From positions 62,001 to 126,000 of the forward strand of contig JAJPHD010000004.1 of assembly GCA_021325455.1 (NCBI GenBank): 64,000 bases of DNA, read 5' to 3'. Below the pieces are notes generated by a model. The model ran no database searches and was not told the DNA's origin. It saw nothing but the letters and a program-made list of their open reading frames with translations. This document shows positions 25,456 to 34,020 of the stretch, piece after piece. Origin of the DNA: Actinomycetota bacterium (lineage in GTDB: Bacteria > Actinomycetota > Acidimicrobiia > Acidimicrobiales > JAJPHD01). Each line of letters opens with the position of its first letter. The stretch's first letter is position 1. The position numbers were made by a program, and so were the translations under genes.

Positions 25456-25552
25456 CTGTCGAACCTCCGATCCTCATGGGAAGCGAAATGGCGCTCCTCG
25501 CCATGCCAGCAGGCTGTCCGCTCCCGTCCCCTGCCCGCAACTGGAGGGGCCC

Positions 25553-27949
25553 TCAGGGCACCCGCTGCCAGGTACCCCAGGTGCCGTTGACGCTGGTGAT
25601 GTGCCAGAGGCCTCCGCCCGAGCCCAGGGCGAAGACGTCCTGGCGCCCGGAGCCGGGGTAGGCGGCCACGGCCGGCCCACTGGTGAGGATCCCGCCCAGG
25701 GGGTGCCAGGCCGACCAGCCCTGGGACGGGTCCCACCACCGGTGCCACAGGGCGCTCCCGCCCAGGGGGGCGAACACCTCGAGGTGCTGGGACCAGGGGC
25801 TGGAGGCCCCGGGCCCGTACCAGGCAGTCCCGCCGAGGGTGGTGGAGCTGCCGGCCCGGTCCTGCCAGATGGCCTGGTTCGCCCCCTCGTAGAAGGCGGC
25901 CAGGTCACCGCTTTGGTCCACGGCCGGGGCCGGCCCCGTGCCGCTGGCCGCCGAGCCCCCCATGGGCCGCCAGGCCGAGGCGGTGTCGGCCAGGCGCTCC
26001 CACAGGCCGCCGGTGCTGCCGGCGCCCCGGGCCGCCACGTAGACCTGCCCCCCGTAGGCGGTGGCGCCCGGAGGAGCGGTGATGATCCCGCCCAGCGAGT
26101 GCCAGCCCGACCAGGTGCCGGCTTGGTAGCGGTTCTCCCACAGCCCGTTGTCGGCGCCCCGGACGAAGACGTCGAAGACCCCGCTGGCCGGCGAGGCCAC
26201 CGCCGGGCCCCCCAGGGCGCGCCCCCCGATGGGGTAGGCGGGGGTCCACGAGCCGGAGGGAGCGGTGGTGGCGACAGTGACGGAGCCGTCAGGGGCTGTC
26301 ACGGCCACCAGCTCCTGGCCGCTCGGGGACTGGGCCGCCCCGGGGGCGAGGCGGGGGGCGGAGGCCGGCGGGGCTGGGGTGCTCGCCCACAGGGGATGGC
26401 CGTACTGGTCGTAGATGGTGGCGACCCCTCCCGTGGTGAGGGTGAGCCGGGCCCCCTGGTACCCCCACGTCCGCGTGGACCACAGGGCTTCGCCTCCCGA
26501 GCTGTACACGACCAGGTTGCCGTCGGTCTTCAGCGTGGCCCAGGCCCCCTGGTGGCCGGCCGTCCCGCTGGCCCAGGTGGCCTGGCCGGCGGGGTCGTAG
26601 AGCACCAGGTTGCCGTCGTCCTGCATCACCAGCACATAGCCGGTGGCCGACTGGAGGTAGTCACCGGGGCTCAGGCGGGTGCCGTCGGGCACGGCGGCGC
26701 CCAGGTCGGTGAGGCTGACCACGCTCAGCTGGGTGGACCCCGTGGACGCCGTGTAGCCCTGGGTGCCGGAGTAGTACGCATAGAGCCTCTTGGTCCCCGC
26801 GTCGGGGAAGCTGGCTTGGCAGCTGGCCCTCCCCGAGGACAGGGGGACGGCCGAGCACTCCACCTCGGCCCCGTTGTCGAAGGTCACGCTGCCCCCCGGC
26901 GGGGCGGGGGAGACGGTGGCGGTGAGGGTGACGGACTGCCCCGGGGACGGGGAGGAGGAGGAGGACGACAGCGAGGTGGTGGTGGAGGTGAGGCTGTAGC
27001 CCCGGGCGAAGGACACCAGCTGCTGGTAGGAGCCGTTGAACACGTCCTGGTCCCCCGGGAAGGTCCCGGAGTCGGCGTACTGCCAGATGGTCCAGGTGCC
27101 CCAGCCGGGGGGCAGGGGGGAGGGGCTGGAGCCGTAGTTGGCGATGGAAAGGGTGTCGGACCCGAAGGCCCCCGAGTAGCCCGTGCAGGCGTTCCACCAG
27201 TAGGTGTTGGTGTAGATGTCGGGGTAGCGCCCGGTGAGGAGCCGGTACTCGTCCACGAAGGAGGCGATCCAGCTCACCATCTGGGAGGGGCTGAGGCCGT
27301 AGCACTCGTTGGAGCCGTAGGGGTTGAACTCGATGTCGAGCATGCCGGGGAGGGTCTTGCCGTCGGGGGACCACCCCCCGCCGTGGGCCACGAAGTAGTC
27401 GGCCTGGGCCGCCCCCGAGGAGTTGTCGGGTATGGCGAAGTGGTAGGCGCCCCGGATGAGCCCGGCCTGGTAGGCGCCGTCGTACTGCTGGGGGAAGTAG
27501 GAGCTGGTGTAGTAGGTGCCCTCGGTGGCCTTCACGTAGGCGAAGCGGCCGCCCTCCTGGTACACCTGGGACCAGTTCACGTCGCCCTGGTAGTCCGAGA
27601 CGTCCAGGCCCAGGGGCCCCGACCCCGAGGCGGTGGCGGGCTGGATCACCATGGAGTGGGCCGCCGGCCGGAGGGCGGGGGAGCCGGTGGCGAGGCCCGA
27701 GCCGGCATGGTCCTGCTGGGGATGGGTCACCGCCTCGGGGCGCCCCGGGTGGGGCTGGCGCAGGTTGGCGGCCAGGCGGGACTGGGCCAGCTCGGCCTCC
27801 TGGTGGATGCTGGCCGCACCCGGGCTGGTCACCCCGCTCCCGCCGCTGGCCCAGGCGGCCGGGGCCAGGCCGGCCAGGGAGAGGGCCCCCGCCGCCACGG
27901 CCAGACCCAGGCGGACAGGGATACCGGCCCGCGACCACACCATGCTCAT
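25553..27949 (-). CDS. secreted multidomain GH25 lysozyme
   Basis: A 798-residue exported protein. A signal peptide (residues 1-35) is followed by a spacer to about 110, then a GH25 muramidase domain (110-330). Its markers are LDVSDYQGDVNW at the start, KATEGTYYTSSYF and the acidic LDIEF catalytic strand. After it come a Ser/Thr linker and an Ig-like domain (about 340-420), a bulb-type (mannose-binding-like) lectin domain (about 425-530, with QDDGNLVLYD and KTDGNLVVYS). The last 260 residues are PLL/tectonin-like propeller repeats with recurring WH.LGG motifs. The ATG at 27949 is preferred over a start eight codons upstream. It probably cleaves peptidoglycan on its own or foreign cells, with the lectin parts targeting glycans. 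Confidence 0.9.
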   Translation of the reverse strand: MSMVWSRAGIPVRLGLAVAAGALSLAGLAPAAWASGGSGVTSPGAASIHQEAELAQSRLAANLRQPHPGRPEAVTHPQQDHAGSGLATGSPALRPAAHSMVIQPATASGSGPLGLDVSDYQGDVNWSQVYQEGGRFAYVKATEGTYYTSSYFPQQYDGAYQAGLIRGAYHFAIPDNSSGAAQADYFVAHGGGWSPDGKTLPGMLDIEFNPYGSNECYGLSPSQMVSWIASFVDEYRLLTGRYPDIYTNTYWWNACTGYSGAFGSDTLSIANYGSSPSPLPPGWGTWTIWQYADSGTFPGDQDVFNGSYQQLVSFARGYSLTSTTTSLSSSSSSPSPGQSVTLTATVSPAPPGGSVTFDNGAEVECSAVPLSSGRASCQASFPDAGTKRLYAYYSGTQGYTASTGSTQLSVVSLTDLGAAVPDGTRLSPGDYLQSATGYVLVMQDDGNLVLYDPAGQATWASGTAGHQGAWATLKTDGNLVVYSSGGEALWSTRTWGYQGARLTLTTGGVATIYDQYGHPLWASTPAPPASAPRLAPGAAQSPSGQELVAVTAPDGSVTVATTAPSGSWTPAYPIGGRALGGPAVASPASGVFDVFVRGADNGLWENRYQAGTWSGWHSLGGIITAPPGATAYGGQVYVAARGAGSTGGLWERLADTASAWRPMGGSAASGTGPAPAVDQSGDLAAFYEGANQAIWQDRAGSSTTLGGTAWYGPGASSPWSQHLEVFAPLGGSALWHRWWDPSQGWSAWHPLGGILTSGPAVAAYPGSGRQDVFALGSGGGLWHITSVNGTWGTWQRVP

Positions 27950-28514
27950 GTCAGCTCCGCCCTTCCGCACTCACTCCGCCGGGCCGGACGCCCATGACCA
28001 TCTGTGGTGCCAAGAGAACTACTAGTAGTGAAGAGAATACCGGCCGCCGTCCGGGGAGGGAAGGGGCCGGGGGCCAGGTGGCGCGCTGCTCCCTAGCCAT
28101 GCAGGGGAACCCGGAAGGCGTCCCCCCTGCCGGTCAGCGCACCGGGAGAGCCTGGGTACCGGCCCTCCACCGGCTCGGGGTGCGGGCAGCCCCCGGGGGG
28201 CGGGCCGGCGGGCCCGACGGCCCCCCCGCCGGGCTGGTCCTCGGCCCCGGCCCGGTCCGGAGCCCCCAGCCTTGCCCGCAGGCGGCAACGGCCGTCAGTG
28301 GGCGCGCCGGCCGCACCGCCGGCGGGCAAAGCTGGGGACCCTGGCAACAATGGCACCTCTCACCTCGGTAACGCTTCGACCTAGGCATCGGCACCGCACC
28401 GCCATCTGCTTAACCAATGGAGAGCGACCTGGTAGGCACCTCGGGAGCCAACCGGCGCCGGCGCCCTCCGCCACGTGCCAAGATCGGCGAGGAGCGGAGC
28501 GAGAGAGGGAGACC
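27950..28514. other. long intergenic region, structured, no gene seen
   Basis: This 565-nt gap separates the divergent lysozyme and M20 genes. It holds an AAGAGAA direct repeat with an embedded palindrome near 28012-28037, and a GCAGGGG/CCCCTGC stem-loop at 28101-28130 followed by several GC-rich inverted repeats. ORFs here have poor codon patterns and are not called. I looked for a cyclic-di-AMP riboswitch, which often precedes actinobacterial lysozymes, and did not find its conserved segments. Confidence 0.5.
28012..28037. promoter_or_regulatory. AAGAGAA direct repeats flanking a palindrome
   Basis: AAGAGAA occurs at 28012-28018 and again at 28031-28037, exactly 19 bp apart, with the perfect palindrome ACTACTAGTAGT (28018-28029) between. 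The tract is markedly A/T-richer than its surroundings and lies 63 nt upstream of the lysozyme start. A 19-bp spacing (about two helical turns) suits a dimeric regulator, which is inference. Confidence 0.5.
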
Positions 28515-29768
28515 ATGGCCAAGGAAACCGCCGTGCTGGCCAGGCAGGCCGATGTACGCCCCTGGCAGGAGGACCTCTACCGGGACCTGCATCGCCACCC
28601 CGAGCTCTCCCACCGGGAGCACGAGACGGCGGCCAAGGTGGCGGACGGCCTGAGGCGGAGCGGCTTCCAGGTCCACGAGGGGGTGGGGGGGACCGGGGTG
28701 GTGGGCGTCCTCAGCACGGGGGAGGGGCCCACGGTGCTGCTGCGGGCGGACATGGACGCCCTGCCCGTCGCCGAGGCCACCGGGCTGCCCTATGCCAGCA
28801 CGGCCACCACCACCGATGCCGCCGGCCACCAGGTGCCCGTGGCCCATGCCTGCGGGCACGACATGCACGTCGCCTGCCTGCTCGGGGCGGCCGACCTCCT
28901 GGCCTCGGGCTCCGGGCACTGGCAGGGGACCCTGGTGGCCCTGTTCCAGCCGGCCGAGGAGACCGGGGACGGGGCCAAGGGCATGGTGGATGACGGCCTG
29001 GGCGACCTCATCCCCACCCCCGACGTGGCCTTTGCCCAGCACGTCCTGCCCGGGCCGGCGGGCCAGGTCGGCACCCATGCGGGCCACACCCTCTCGGCCG
29101 CCGACAGCATGCGTGTCACCCTCTACGGGCGCGGTGGGCACGGGTCCATGCCCCAGGCCACCGTCGACCCGGTGGTGCTGGCCTCCATGATCGTGGTCCG
29201 GCTCCAGACCCTGGTCTCCCGTGAGGCCCCGCCGACCGAGACGGCCGTGCTGACGGTGGGAAGGATCCAGGCGGGCACCAAGAGCAACGTGATCTCCGAC
29301 CAGGCGGTCCTCGAGCTGAACCTGCGCACCTACAGCGACCAGACCCGCCAGGCGATGCTGGAGGGCATACGGCGCACCGTCAGGGCCGAGTGCCAGGCCT
29401 CGGGCTGCCCGAGGGACCCGGACTTCGAGCTGTTCGACCGGTTCCCCCTCACCGACAACGACGCCGCCACCACCGAGCGGGTGGCCAGGGCCTTCCGGGG
29501 CTTCTTCGGTGACCGGGCCCAGGACCTGGGCCAGCAGACGGCCAGCGAGGACTTCAGCGACATCCCGACCGCTCTGGGCGCCCCCTACACCTACTGGGGC
29601 GTGGGCTGCATCGACCCCGACACCTACCGCAAGGCGGCCGAGGCCGGCCGGGTGGCCCAGGAGGTCCCGGTCAACCACTCGCCCGCCTTCGCTCCCGCCA
29701 TCCAGCCCACGCTCGACGTGGGCACCCAGGCCCTGGTGGTGGCGGCGCTGGAGTGGCTCGGCCCCTAG
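28515..29768 (+). CDS. M20-family amidohydrolase (hippurate-hydrolase-like)
   Basis: A 417-residue protein of the M20D amidohydrolase group (hippurate hydrolase, indole-acetyl-amino-acid hydrolase, N-acetyl-L,L-diaminopimelate deacetylase). It has RHRHPELS-type entry (LHRHPELSHRE), DMDALP, ACGHDMH and FQPAEETGDGA, which carry the metal ligands and the catalytic Glu. A dimerisation domain lies at about 190-300. The family removes acyl groups from amino acids or peptides. The ATG at 28515 follows GGGAGA. It ends 4 bases inside the convergent TRIC gene, so the two overlap tail to tail. Confidence 0.9.
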   Translation: MAKETAVLARQADVRPWQEDLYRDLHRHPELSHREHETAAKVADGLRRSGFQVHEGVGGTGVVGVLSTGEGPTVLLRADMDALPVAEATGLPYASTATTTDAAGHQVPVAHACGHDMHVACLLGAADLLASGSGHWQGTLVALFQPAEETGDGAKGMVDDGLGDLIPTPDVAFAQHVLPGPAGQVGTHAGHTLSAADSMRVTLYGRGGHGSMPQATVDPVVLASMIVVRLQTLVSREAPPTETAVLTVGRIQAGTKSNVISDQAVLELNLRTYSDQTRQAMLEGIRRTVRAECQASGCPRDPDFELFDRFPLTDNDAATTERVARAFRGFFGDRAQDLGQQTASEDFSDIPTALGAPYTYWGVGCIDPDTYRKAAEAGRVAQEVPVNHSPAFAPAIQPTLDVGTQALVVAALEWLGP

Positions 29769-30457
29769 GGCCGCCCGGGGCCGTCTCCGTCGAGCCCACC
29801 GCGCCCCGGCAGGTCCTTCCGCTTGCCCCGGGCCGCCCCTCCGGGAGGGGCCGGGACGTTCAGCCCGAAGGTCACGCCCACCATCCGGATGAGGAAGCAG
29901 GTGAGGGCGGCCCCGATGGCGGCGGGAGCGGCGTAGACGTGCTCCATGCTCGTGGCCACGGCCACGGCCGCGCCCACCAGGGCGGGCACGGCGTACAGCT
30001 CGCTGTGCAGCACGGTGGGCACCTGGCGGATGAGCACGTCCCGCAGGGTCCCGCCCCCCACCCCCGTCACCCCACCGAGGATGACCGCCTGGCCAGCCCC
30101 GAGGCCGAAGGCGAGGGCCTTGGTCGCCCCGGTGACGGCGAACAGGCTGAGGCCGGCGGCGTCGAGGAGGGTGATCAGCCAGGCCACCTTGCCCAGGCGC
30201 CGGCTGAGGAGGAAGGCCAGCAACCCCCCGCCGGCCGCCACCGCCAGGTAGCGCCAGTCCCGGAAGGTGGCGGGAGGCAGGTCGTTGATGAGGATGTCAC
30301 GGATGATGCCGCCTCCCAGGGCGGTGACCATGCCCAGGCTGACCACACCGACCAGGTCCAGCTTGGCGTGCTGCACGGCCGTCAGGGAGCCGTTGAGGCT
30401 GAAGGAGAAGGTGCCCGCCAGGTCCAGAGCGAGCATGAGGGACGCTTCCGTGGCCAT
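29765..30457 (-). CDS. TRIC/UPF0126 family membrane protein
   Basis: A 230-residue membrane protein with seven hydrophobic helices in two repeats, each carrying the GGG(I/T)xRD(I/V)L loop of the UPF0126/TRIC family (GGGIIRDILI and GGGTLRDVLI). Bacterial TRIC homologues form trimeric potassium channels; some relatives are reported as glycine transporters. The C-terminus is a basic Gly/Pro-rich tail. The ATG at 30457 is selected because it starts just before the first helix. Confidence 0.88.
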   Translation of the reverse strand: MATEASLMLALDLAGTFSFSLNGSLTAVQHAKLDLVGVVSLGMVTALGGGIIRDILINDLPPATFRDWRYLAVAAGGGLLAFLLSRRLGKVAWLITLLDAAGLSLFAVTGATKALAFGLGAGQAVILGGVTGVGGGTLRDVLIRQVPTVLHSELYAVPALVGAAVAVATSMEHVYAAPAAIGAALTCFLIRMVGVTFGLNVPAPPGGAARGKRKDLPGRGGLDGDGPGRP

Positions 30458-30542
30458 CGGACCGTGTATAGCCGCTCGGGTGGGCCGGGGAGGGTTCCGG
30501 CACCAGGAAGCGGCCCCGGAGCGGGTGGGCCCGGGGAGGACC

Positions 30543-31259
30543 TCAGGAGCCGTCGTGGAACACCAGCCCCAGCGTCCGCCTGGTGCCGGAGCGGACGGTG
30601 CTGACGCCGTGGCGCATGGGGGCGGCGGACCAGCCCCGGGCGGAGGGCACGGGGCGGTCACGGGTGGTGAAGACGATGGCCTCTCCCTGGCCCAGGACCG
30701 AGACATGGGGCCGGGACTGGGCTCGGGGCCGCTGCTCGACCATCACGAACTCGCCCCCCTGGTGGTCGATGCCGGGGCGGTCCAGGCCTATGACCACCTG
30801 GAGAGGGAAGACGTGCTCGCCGTACAGGTCGCGGTGCAGCGCATTCCAGTCCCCGGCTCCGTAGCTCAACAGGAGCGGGGTGGGCTTGGTCTGGCCCCCG
30901 CGGTGGCAGATCTCGAGCCACTGGTCGAGGCTGTCGGGCCAGGGCGCCGGGCGGCCCAGCCTCTCGGCCCAGGCCCGCGCCACCGGGAGGAGGTGAGGGA
31001 AGAAGGCCTGCCGCAGCTCGGCCACGACCGCCGGCAGCGGGTAGGCGAAGTATGAGTAGTGGCCGGCCCCGAACCGGTAGCGGCCCATGTCGATGTGGGA
31101 GCGGAAGAGCCCGGGCTCGCCGCTCATCCCGGCGATGCGGGAGCACTCGGCCTCTGTCAGGAAGGGGCCCGTGTTGGCGTAGCCGAGCTGGTCGAGCTGG
31201 GCGGCGACACCGGGCCAATCCAGGCCCTGGACGCGGCGGGCGGGAGTCTCGGTCGTCAA
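30543..31259 (-). CDS. 2OG-Fe(II) oxygenase (PF09859-like)
   Basis: A 238-residue protein with the jelly-roll iron triad: HRD with His142 and Asp144, the distal His217 in MRHGVSTV, and an Arg at about 227 to hold 2-oxoglutarate. The pattern LHRDLYGEHVFPLQ with a C-terminal RHGVSxVRSGxRxTLGxVFH is that of the Oxygenase-NA family, which I recall as AlkB-related and predicted to act on modified DNA or nucleotides; that role is not proven. The residues before the HxD include SYFAYPLP. It lies 33 nt downstream of nothing on its strand except the TRIC gene after it (85 nt), so co-transcription is possible. Confidence 0.82.
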   Translation of the reverse strand: MTTETPARRVQGLDWPGVAAQLDQLGYANTGPFLTEAECSRIAGMSGEPGLFRSHIDMGRYRFGAGHYSYFAYPLPAVVAELRQAFFPHLLPVARAWAERLGRPAPWPDSLDQWLEICHRGGQTKPTPLLLSYGAGDWNALHRDLYGEHVFPLQVVIGLDRPGIDHQGGEFVMVEQRPRAQSRPHVSVLGQGEAIVFTTRDRPVPSARGWSAAPMRHGVSTVRSGTRRTLGLVFHDGS

Positions 31260-31293
31260 GGCCTAGGTGCCGGTGCGGGCCAGCGCCAGGTGA

Positions 31294-32736
31294 TCAGGTG
31301 CGGCTCCTCCCTGCCTTCTTCAGGAGGTCGGGGTGGCGCCAGACGTAGTAGGCCGCCACGAAGAAGCCGGCCAGCAGCCAGAGCAGGCCCACCACGACCG
31401 CCGAGCCCGTGGGCTCGGAGGGGACGGGGTACACGCTGTAGAAGAGCACGATCCCACCGAGGACGGTGGCCACGCTCGGGATCAGCCCGTGGTAGAGCCA
31501 CCGGAACCGCCCCCGTTGGAGCGTGAACACGGTCAGGGCGAAGTTGCCCACGATGTGCACGGCGATGATGCAGATGCCCGAGATGGTGAGGAGCCACAAG
31601 GCACCGGTGCCGGGGCCGAGGACGGCTCCTGCCACCATGTCGATGACGATCACCAGGACGAAGAACAAGGCGATGGCCAGATGGGGGGTCCGGAAGCGGG
31701 GGTGCACCTTCCCCAGCCCCTTGAAGATGATGCCGTCCCGCCCCCCGCTGAACCAGGTCCGGGTCACGGCGTTCACCTTGGCCACCATGTACATCATGTA
31801 GCTGTTGATGGTGAAGGCGATGAGGAGGGCCCATCCCACCCGGCCCAGGTAGCGCTGGTAGACGATGAGCCCCGGGTCCGGTGACTTGGCGTAGCTCGCC
31901 ATGTGGGGCAGGCCCCATCCCACCGTGAGGGCGTAGGAGGGGATGATGAGGGCCATGCCGGCCAGCACCCAGGCGAGGGGGATGGCCCTCTTTATGAGCC
32001 GGCGGGCGTCCTTGGCCTCCTCGGAGATGGTCGTGGCCGTGCCCAGCCCCGTGAAGTCGAGCACGGAGAAGATCACGCCCAGGAACAGGAGGTGGAACCT
32101 GCCCCCCACCGGGGAGAGGGTGAAGGTGGCACCGGAGTTGTGGCCCCCGGCCATGATGATGATGACGACGGCGGTGATGACGAGGAAGGCCGTCTCCAGG
32201 AAGCCGGACCACATGGTGTAGGCGAGGGACGGCTTGATCCCGAGATAGGAGAGCACCACGCCGTAGGCCAGCACGGCGATGGCGATGACGACCCAGATGA
32301 CGACCGAGTGGGTGGCGCTGGACACGAGGAGGTAGACGAAGGACCCCAGGCCCAGCACGGCGAAGGAGGGGCCGGTCAGGTTCTCCCCTATCCAGTACCA
32401 CAGAGCCAGCACCCCGCCCCAGCCCCGCAGGCCCTGGGCCGAGTAGGCATAGAAGCTGCCCGAGTTCACGATCTCCTTGGAGAACTGCATGGGCGTGTTC
32501 ATCCACAGCCCGTAGATGATCCAGGCGATGAGGACGGCCAGGGGGGTGGCCCCTCCGGCGTAGAGGGCCGTCCCCACGAGCAGGATGGCCACGTCCCCGG
32601 CCGGGCCGATGAAGGAGAAGGACTGGAAGACGGCCTCCCAGAGGGTTACTGCTCCCCGCTTGAGCTCGCTGACCAGGACCCCGCCCGCCGGGCCGTCCCC
32701 GGGGGCGGCAGCGGGGGCGGTGTCGTCAGTGGTCAC
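31294..32736 (-). CDS. APC-family amino-acid permease
   Basis: A 480-residue transporter with about 12 membrane helices. The first helices carry FSFIGPAGDVAILLVGTALY, matching the unwound GxxGxG substrate region of APC amino-acid and amine permeases. The loop SEEAKDARRLIKRAIP is the family's characteristic cytoplasmic segment between helices 6 and 7. Substrate cannot be set. The GTG start has GGGAGGG 7 nt upstream and puts an Ala-rich cytoplasmic leader before helix 1. It lies 34 nt before the oxygenase gene on the same strand, suggesting a transcript permease-oxygenase. Confidence 0.9.
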   Translation of the reverse strand: MTTDDTAPAAAPGDGPAGGVLVSELKRGAVTLWEAVFQSFSFIGPAGDVAILLVGTALYAGGATPLAVLIAWIIYGLWMNTPMQFSKEIVNSGSFYAYSAQGLRGWGGVLALWYWIGENLTGPSFAVLGLGSFVYLLVSSATHSVVIWVVIAIAVLAYGVVLSYLGIKPSLAYTMWSGFLETAFLVITAVVIIIMAGGHNSGATFTLSPVGGRFHLLFLGVIFSVLDFTGLGTATTISEEAKDARRLIKRAIPLAWVLAGMALIIPSYALTVGWGLPHMASYAKSPDPGLIVYQRYLGRVGWALLIAFTINSYMMYMVAKVNAVTRTWFSGGRDGIIFKGLGKVHPRFRTPHLAIALFFVLVIVIDMVAGAVLGPGTGALWLLTISGICIIAVHIVGNFALTVFTLQRGRFRWLYHGLIPSVATVLGGIVLFYSVYPVPSEPTGSAVVVGLLWLLAGFFVAAYYVWRHPDLLKKAGRSRT

Positions 32737-33213
32737 GGCCCGACCCTCCCCGCAGGCTGGCAGGCGGGGGCCCGCCGGGTGCCGCCGTCGGCATGGGGGG
32801 GACCGCCCCGCCTGCCCGCCCTGGTTGGTGGGCCGAGGGTCGCCTGGTCCCTCGGCACGTCTCCTGGCCTGCTCGGTGGTGCATGCGACCTCCGACACCT
32901 GGCTCACTCCCGCCGGCCCTTGTCGGGCTTGACCCGGCCGGTACATTACTTCGCCCCGGGGCAGGAAGCCGGCTCTTGGAGCCGGCGGGGCTATCTTCCA
33001 GGCCGTGGCGCCAGCGACCCGGTCCCCGAGCAGGAGAGCCTCGAAGGCGGCCATCCCCTCGAGGGCCGGCGCCTTCTCCCGCTCCGCCGGGGCGTGGGAC
33101 GCCCGGCCATAGAGCGCCGGCCGGGCATGACTCCTGAGAGCGCCGGGCCCGGCCAGGGAGGGCCGGGGCCCGACGGCGGGACCACGGCGGGCCCCAGGTA
33201 GGGGGGGAGGGTC
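32737..33213. other. divergent intergenic region with stem-loops
   Basis: This 477-nt gap between the permease and the FNT gene holds two strong hairpins: GCCGGCTC-TTG-GAGCCGGC at 32968-32986, and 8-bp arms GCCCGGCC/GGCCGGGC at 33101-33126. No ORF in it has a convincing start and codon use. A short A/T-rich patch at 32940-32950 (GTACATTACT) is the most likely place for a promoter but no good -35/-10 pair is seen. Confidence 0.4.
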
Positions 33214-34020
33214 ATGGCTACCGACCTGGCCGGAGCCTTCGAGCGAACGGTGGAGGAGGGGGCCGACCGGCTGGAGCGGACCTGGCCCCGCCTGCTCGCC
33301 ACCGGCTCGGTGGGGGGGATCGACGTGGGGATAGGGGTGCTGGCCCTCCTCCTCGTCCAGGGGCTCACCCACAGCCGGGCGGCGGCCTCCCTCGCCTTCG
33401 GGGTGGGCTTCGTGGCCCTCACCCTGGCCAACTCCGAGCTGTTCACCGAGAACTTCCTCGTCCCCATCGCCGCCGTTACCGCCGGGAGGGCGCGGCCCCT
33501 CGCCGTCCTCAGGCTGTGGGCCGGCACCTTGGCCACCAACCTCCTGGGCGGGTGGGTGCTGATGGCGATCGTGGTGGCCGGCCTCCCCCAGGTGAGGCCC
33601 ATCGCCGTCCACCTCGGTGCCCACTTCGCTGCCGCCGGCGTGGGTACCCGGTCCTTCGCCACCGCCGTCCTGGGGGGCTGCGTGATCACGCTCATGACCT
33701 GGATGGAGCGGGGCACCGACTCCACCCTGGGCAAGCTGGTGGCGGCGGTGGGCACTGCCTTCCTCCTCGCCGCCGGCTCCCTCAACCACGCCATCGTCAT
33801 GTCCCTGGAGATGTTCGCCGGCCTGCAGGCAGGGGCCCACTACGGCTACGGCACCTGGGCCCAGGACCTCGGATGGGCGGTGTTCGGCAACCTGGTGGGT
33901 GGCATCGGGCTGGTGACCGTGCTGCGCCTGGTCCAGGTGGGCTCCACCCACATCCAGGAGGCCCGGGAGCAGTCCCGGCGCGACATGGAGGTGGAGGTGC
34001 CGGGCGGCCCTACTTCGTGA
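33214..34020 (+). CDS. formate/nitrite-transporter family channel
   Basis: A 268-residue membrane protein with six helices. FNT signatures are present: NSELFTENFL (omega-loop side) and SLNHAIV with the central His in helix 5. The family conducts formate, nitrite or hydrosulfide as weak acids. The C-terminal EREQ/AREQSRRDMEVEVP tail is typical of the actinobacterial YfdC-like group, so the exact anion is open. The ATG has GGGGGGAGGG just upstream. It overlaps the stop of the convergent substrate-binding gene by 11 nt. Confidence 0.87.
   Translation: MATDLAGAFERTVEEGADRLERTWPRLLATGSVGGIDVGIGVLALLLVQGLTHSRAAASLAFGVGFVALTLANSELFTENFLVPIAAVTAGRARPLAVLRLWAGTLATNLLGGWVLMAIVVAGLPQVRPIAVHLGAHFAAAGVGTRSFATAVLGGCVITLMTWMERGTDSTLGKLVAAVGTAFLLAAGSLNHAIVMSLEMFAGLQAGAHYGYGTWAQDLGWAVFGNLVGGIGLVTVLRLVQVGSTHIQEAREQSRRDMEVEVPGGPTS

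Noticed and set aside
27950-28514. cyclic-di-AMP (ydaO) riboswitch before the lysozyme
   Set aside because: Stem-loops are present but the conserved loop sequences of the riboswitch, including a CAGCTAACC-like segment, were not found on either strand.
32737-33213. possible small genes in the permease/FNT gap
   Set aside because: Frames here are GC-rich by chance, without a start signal or consistent third-position bias.
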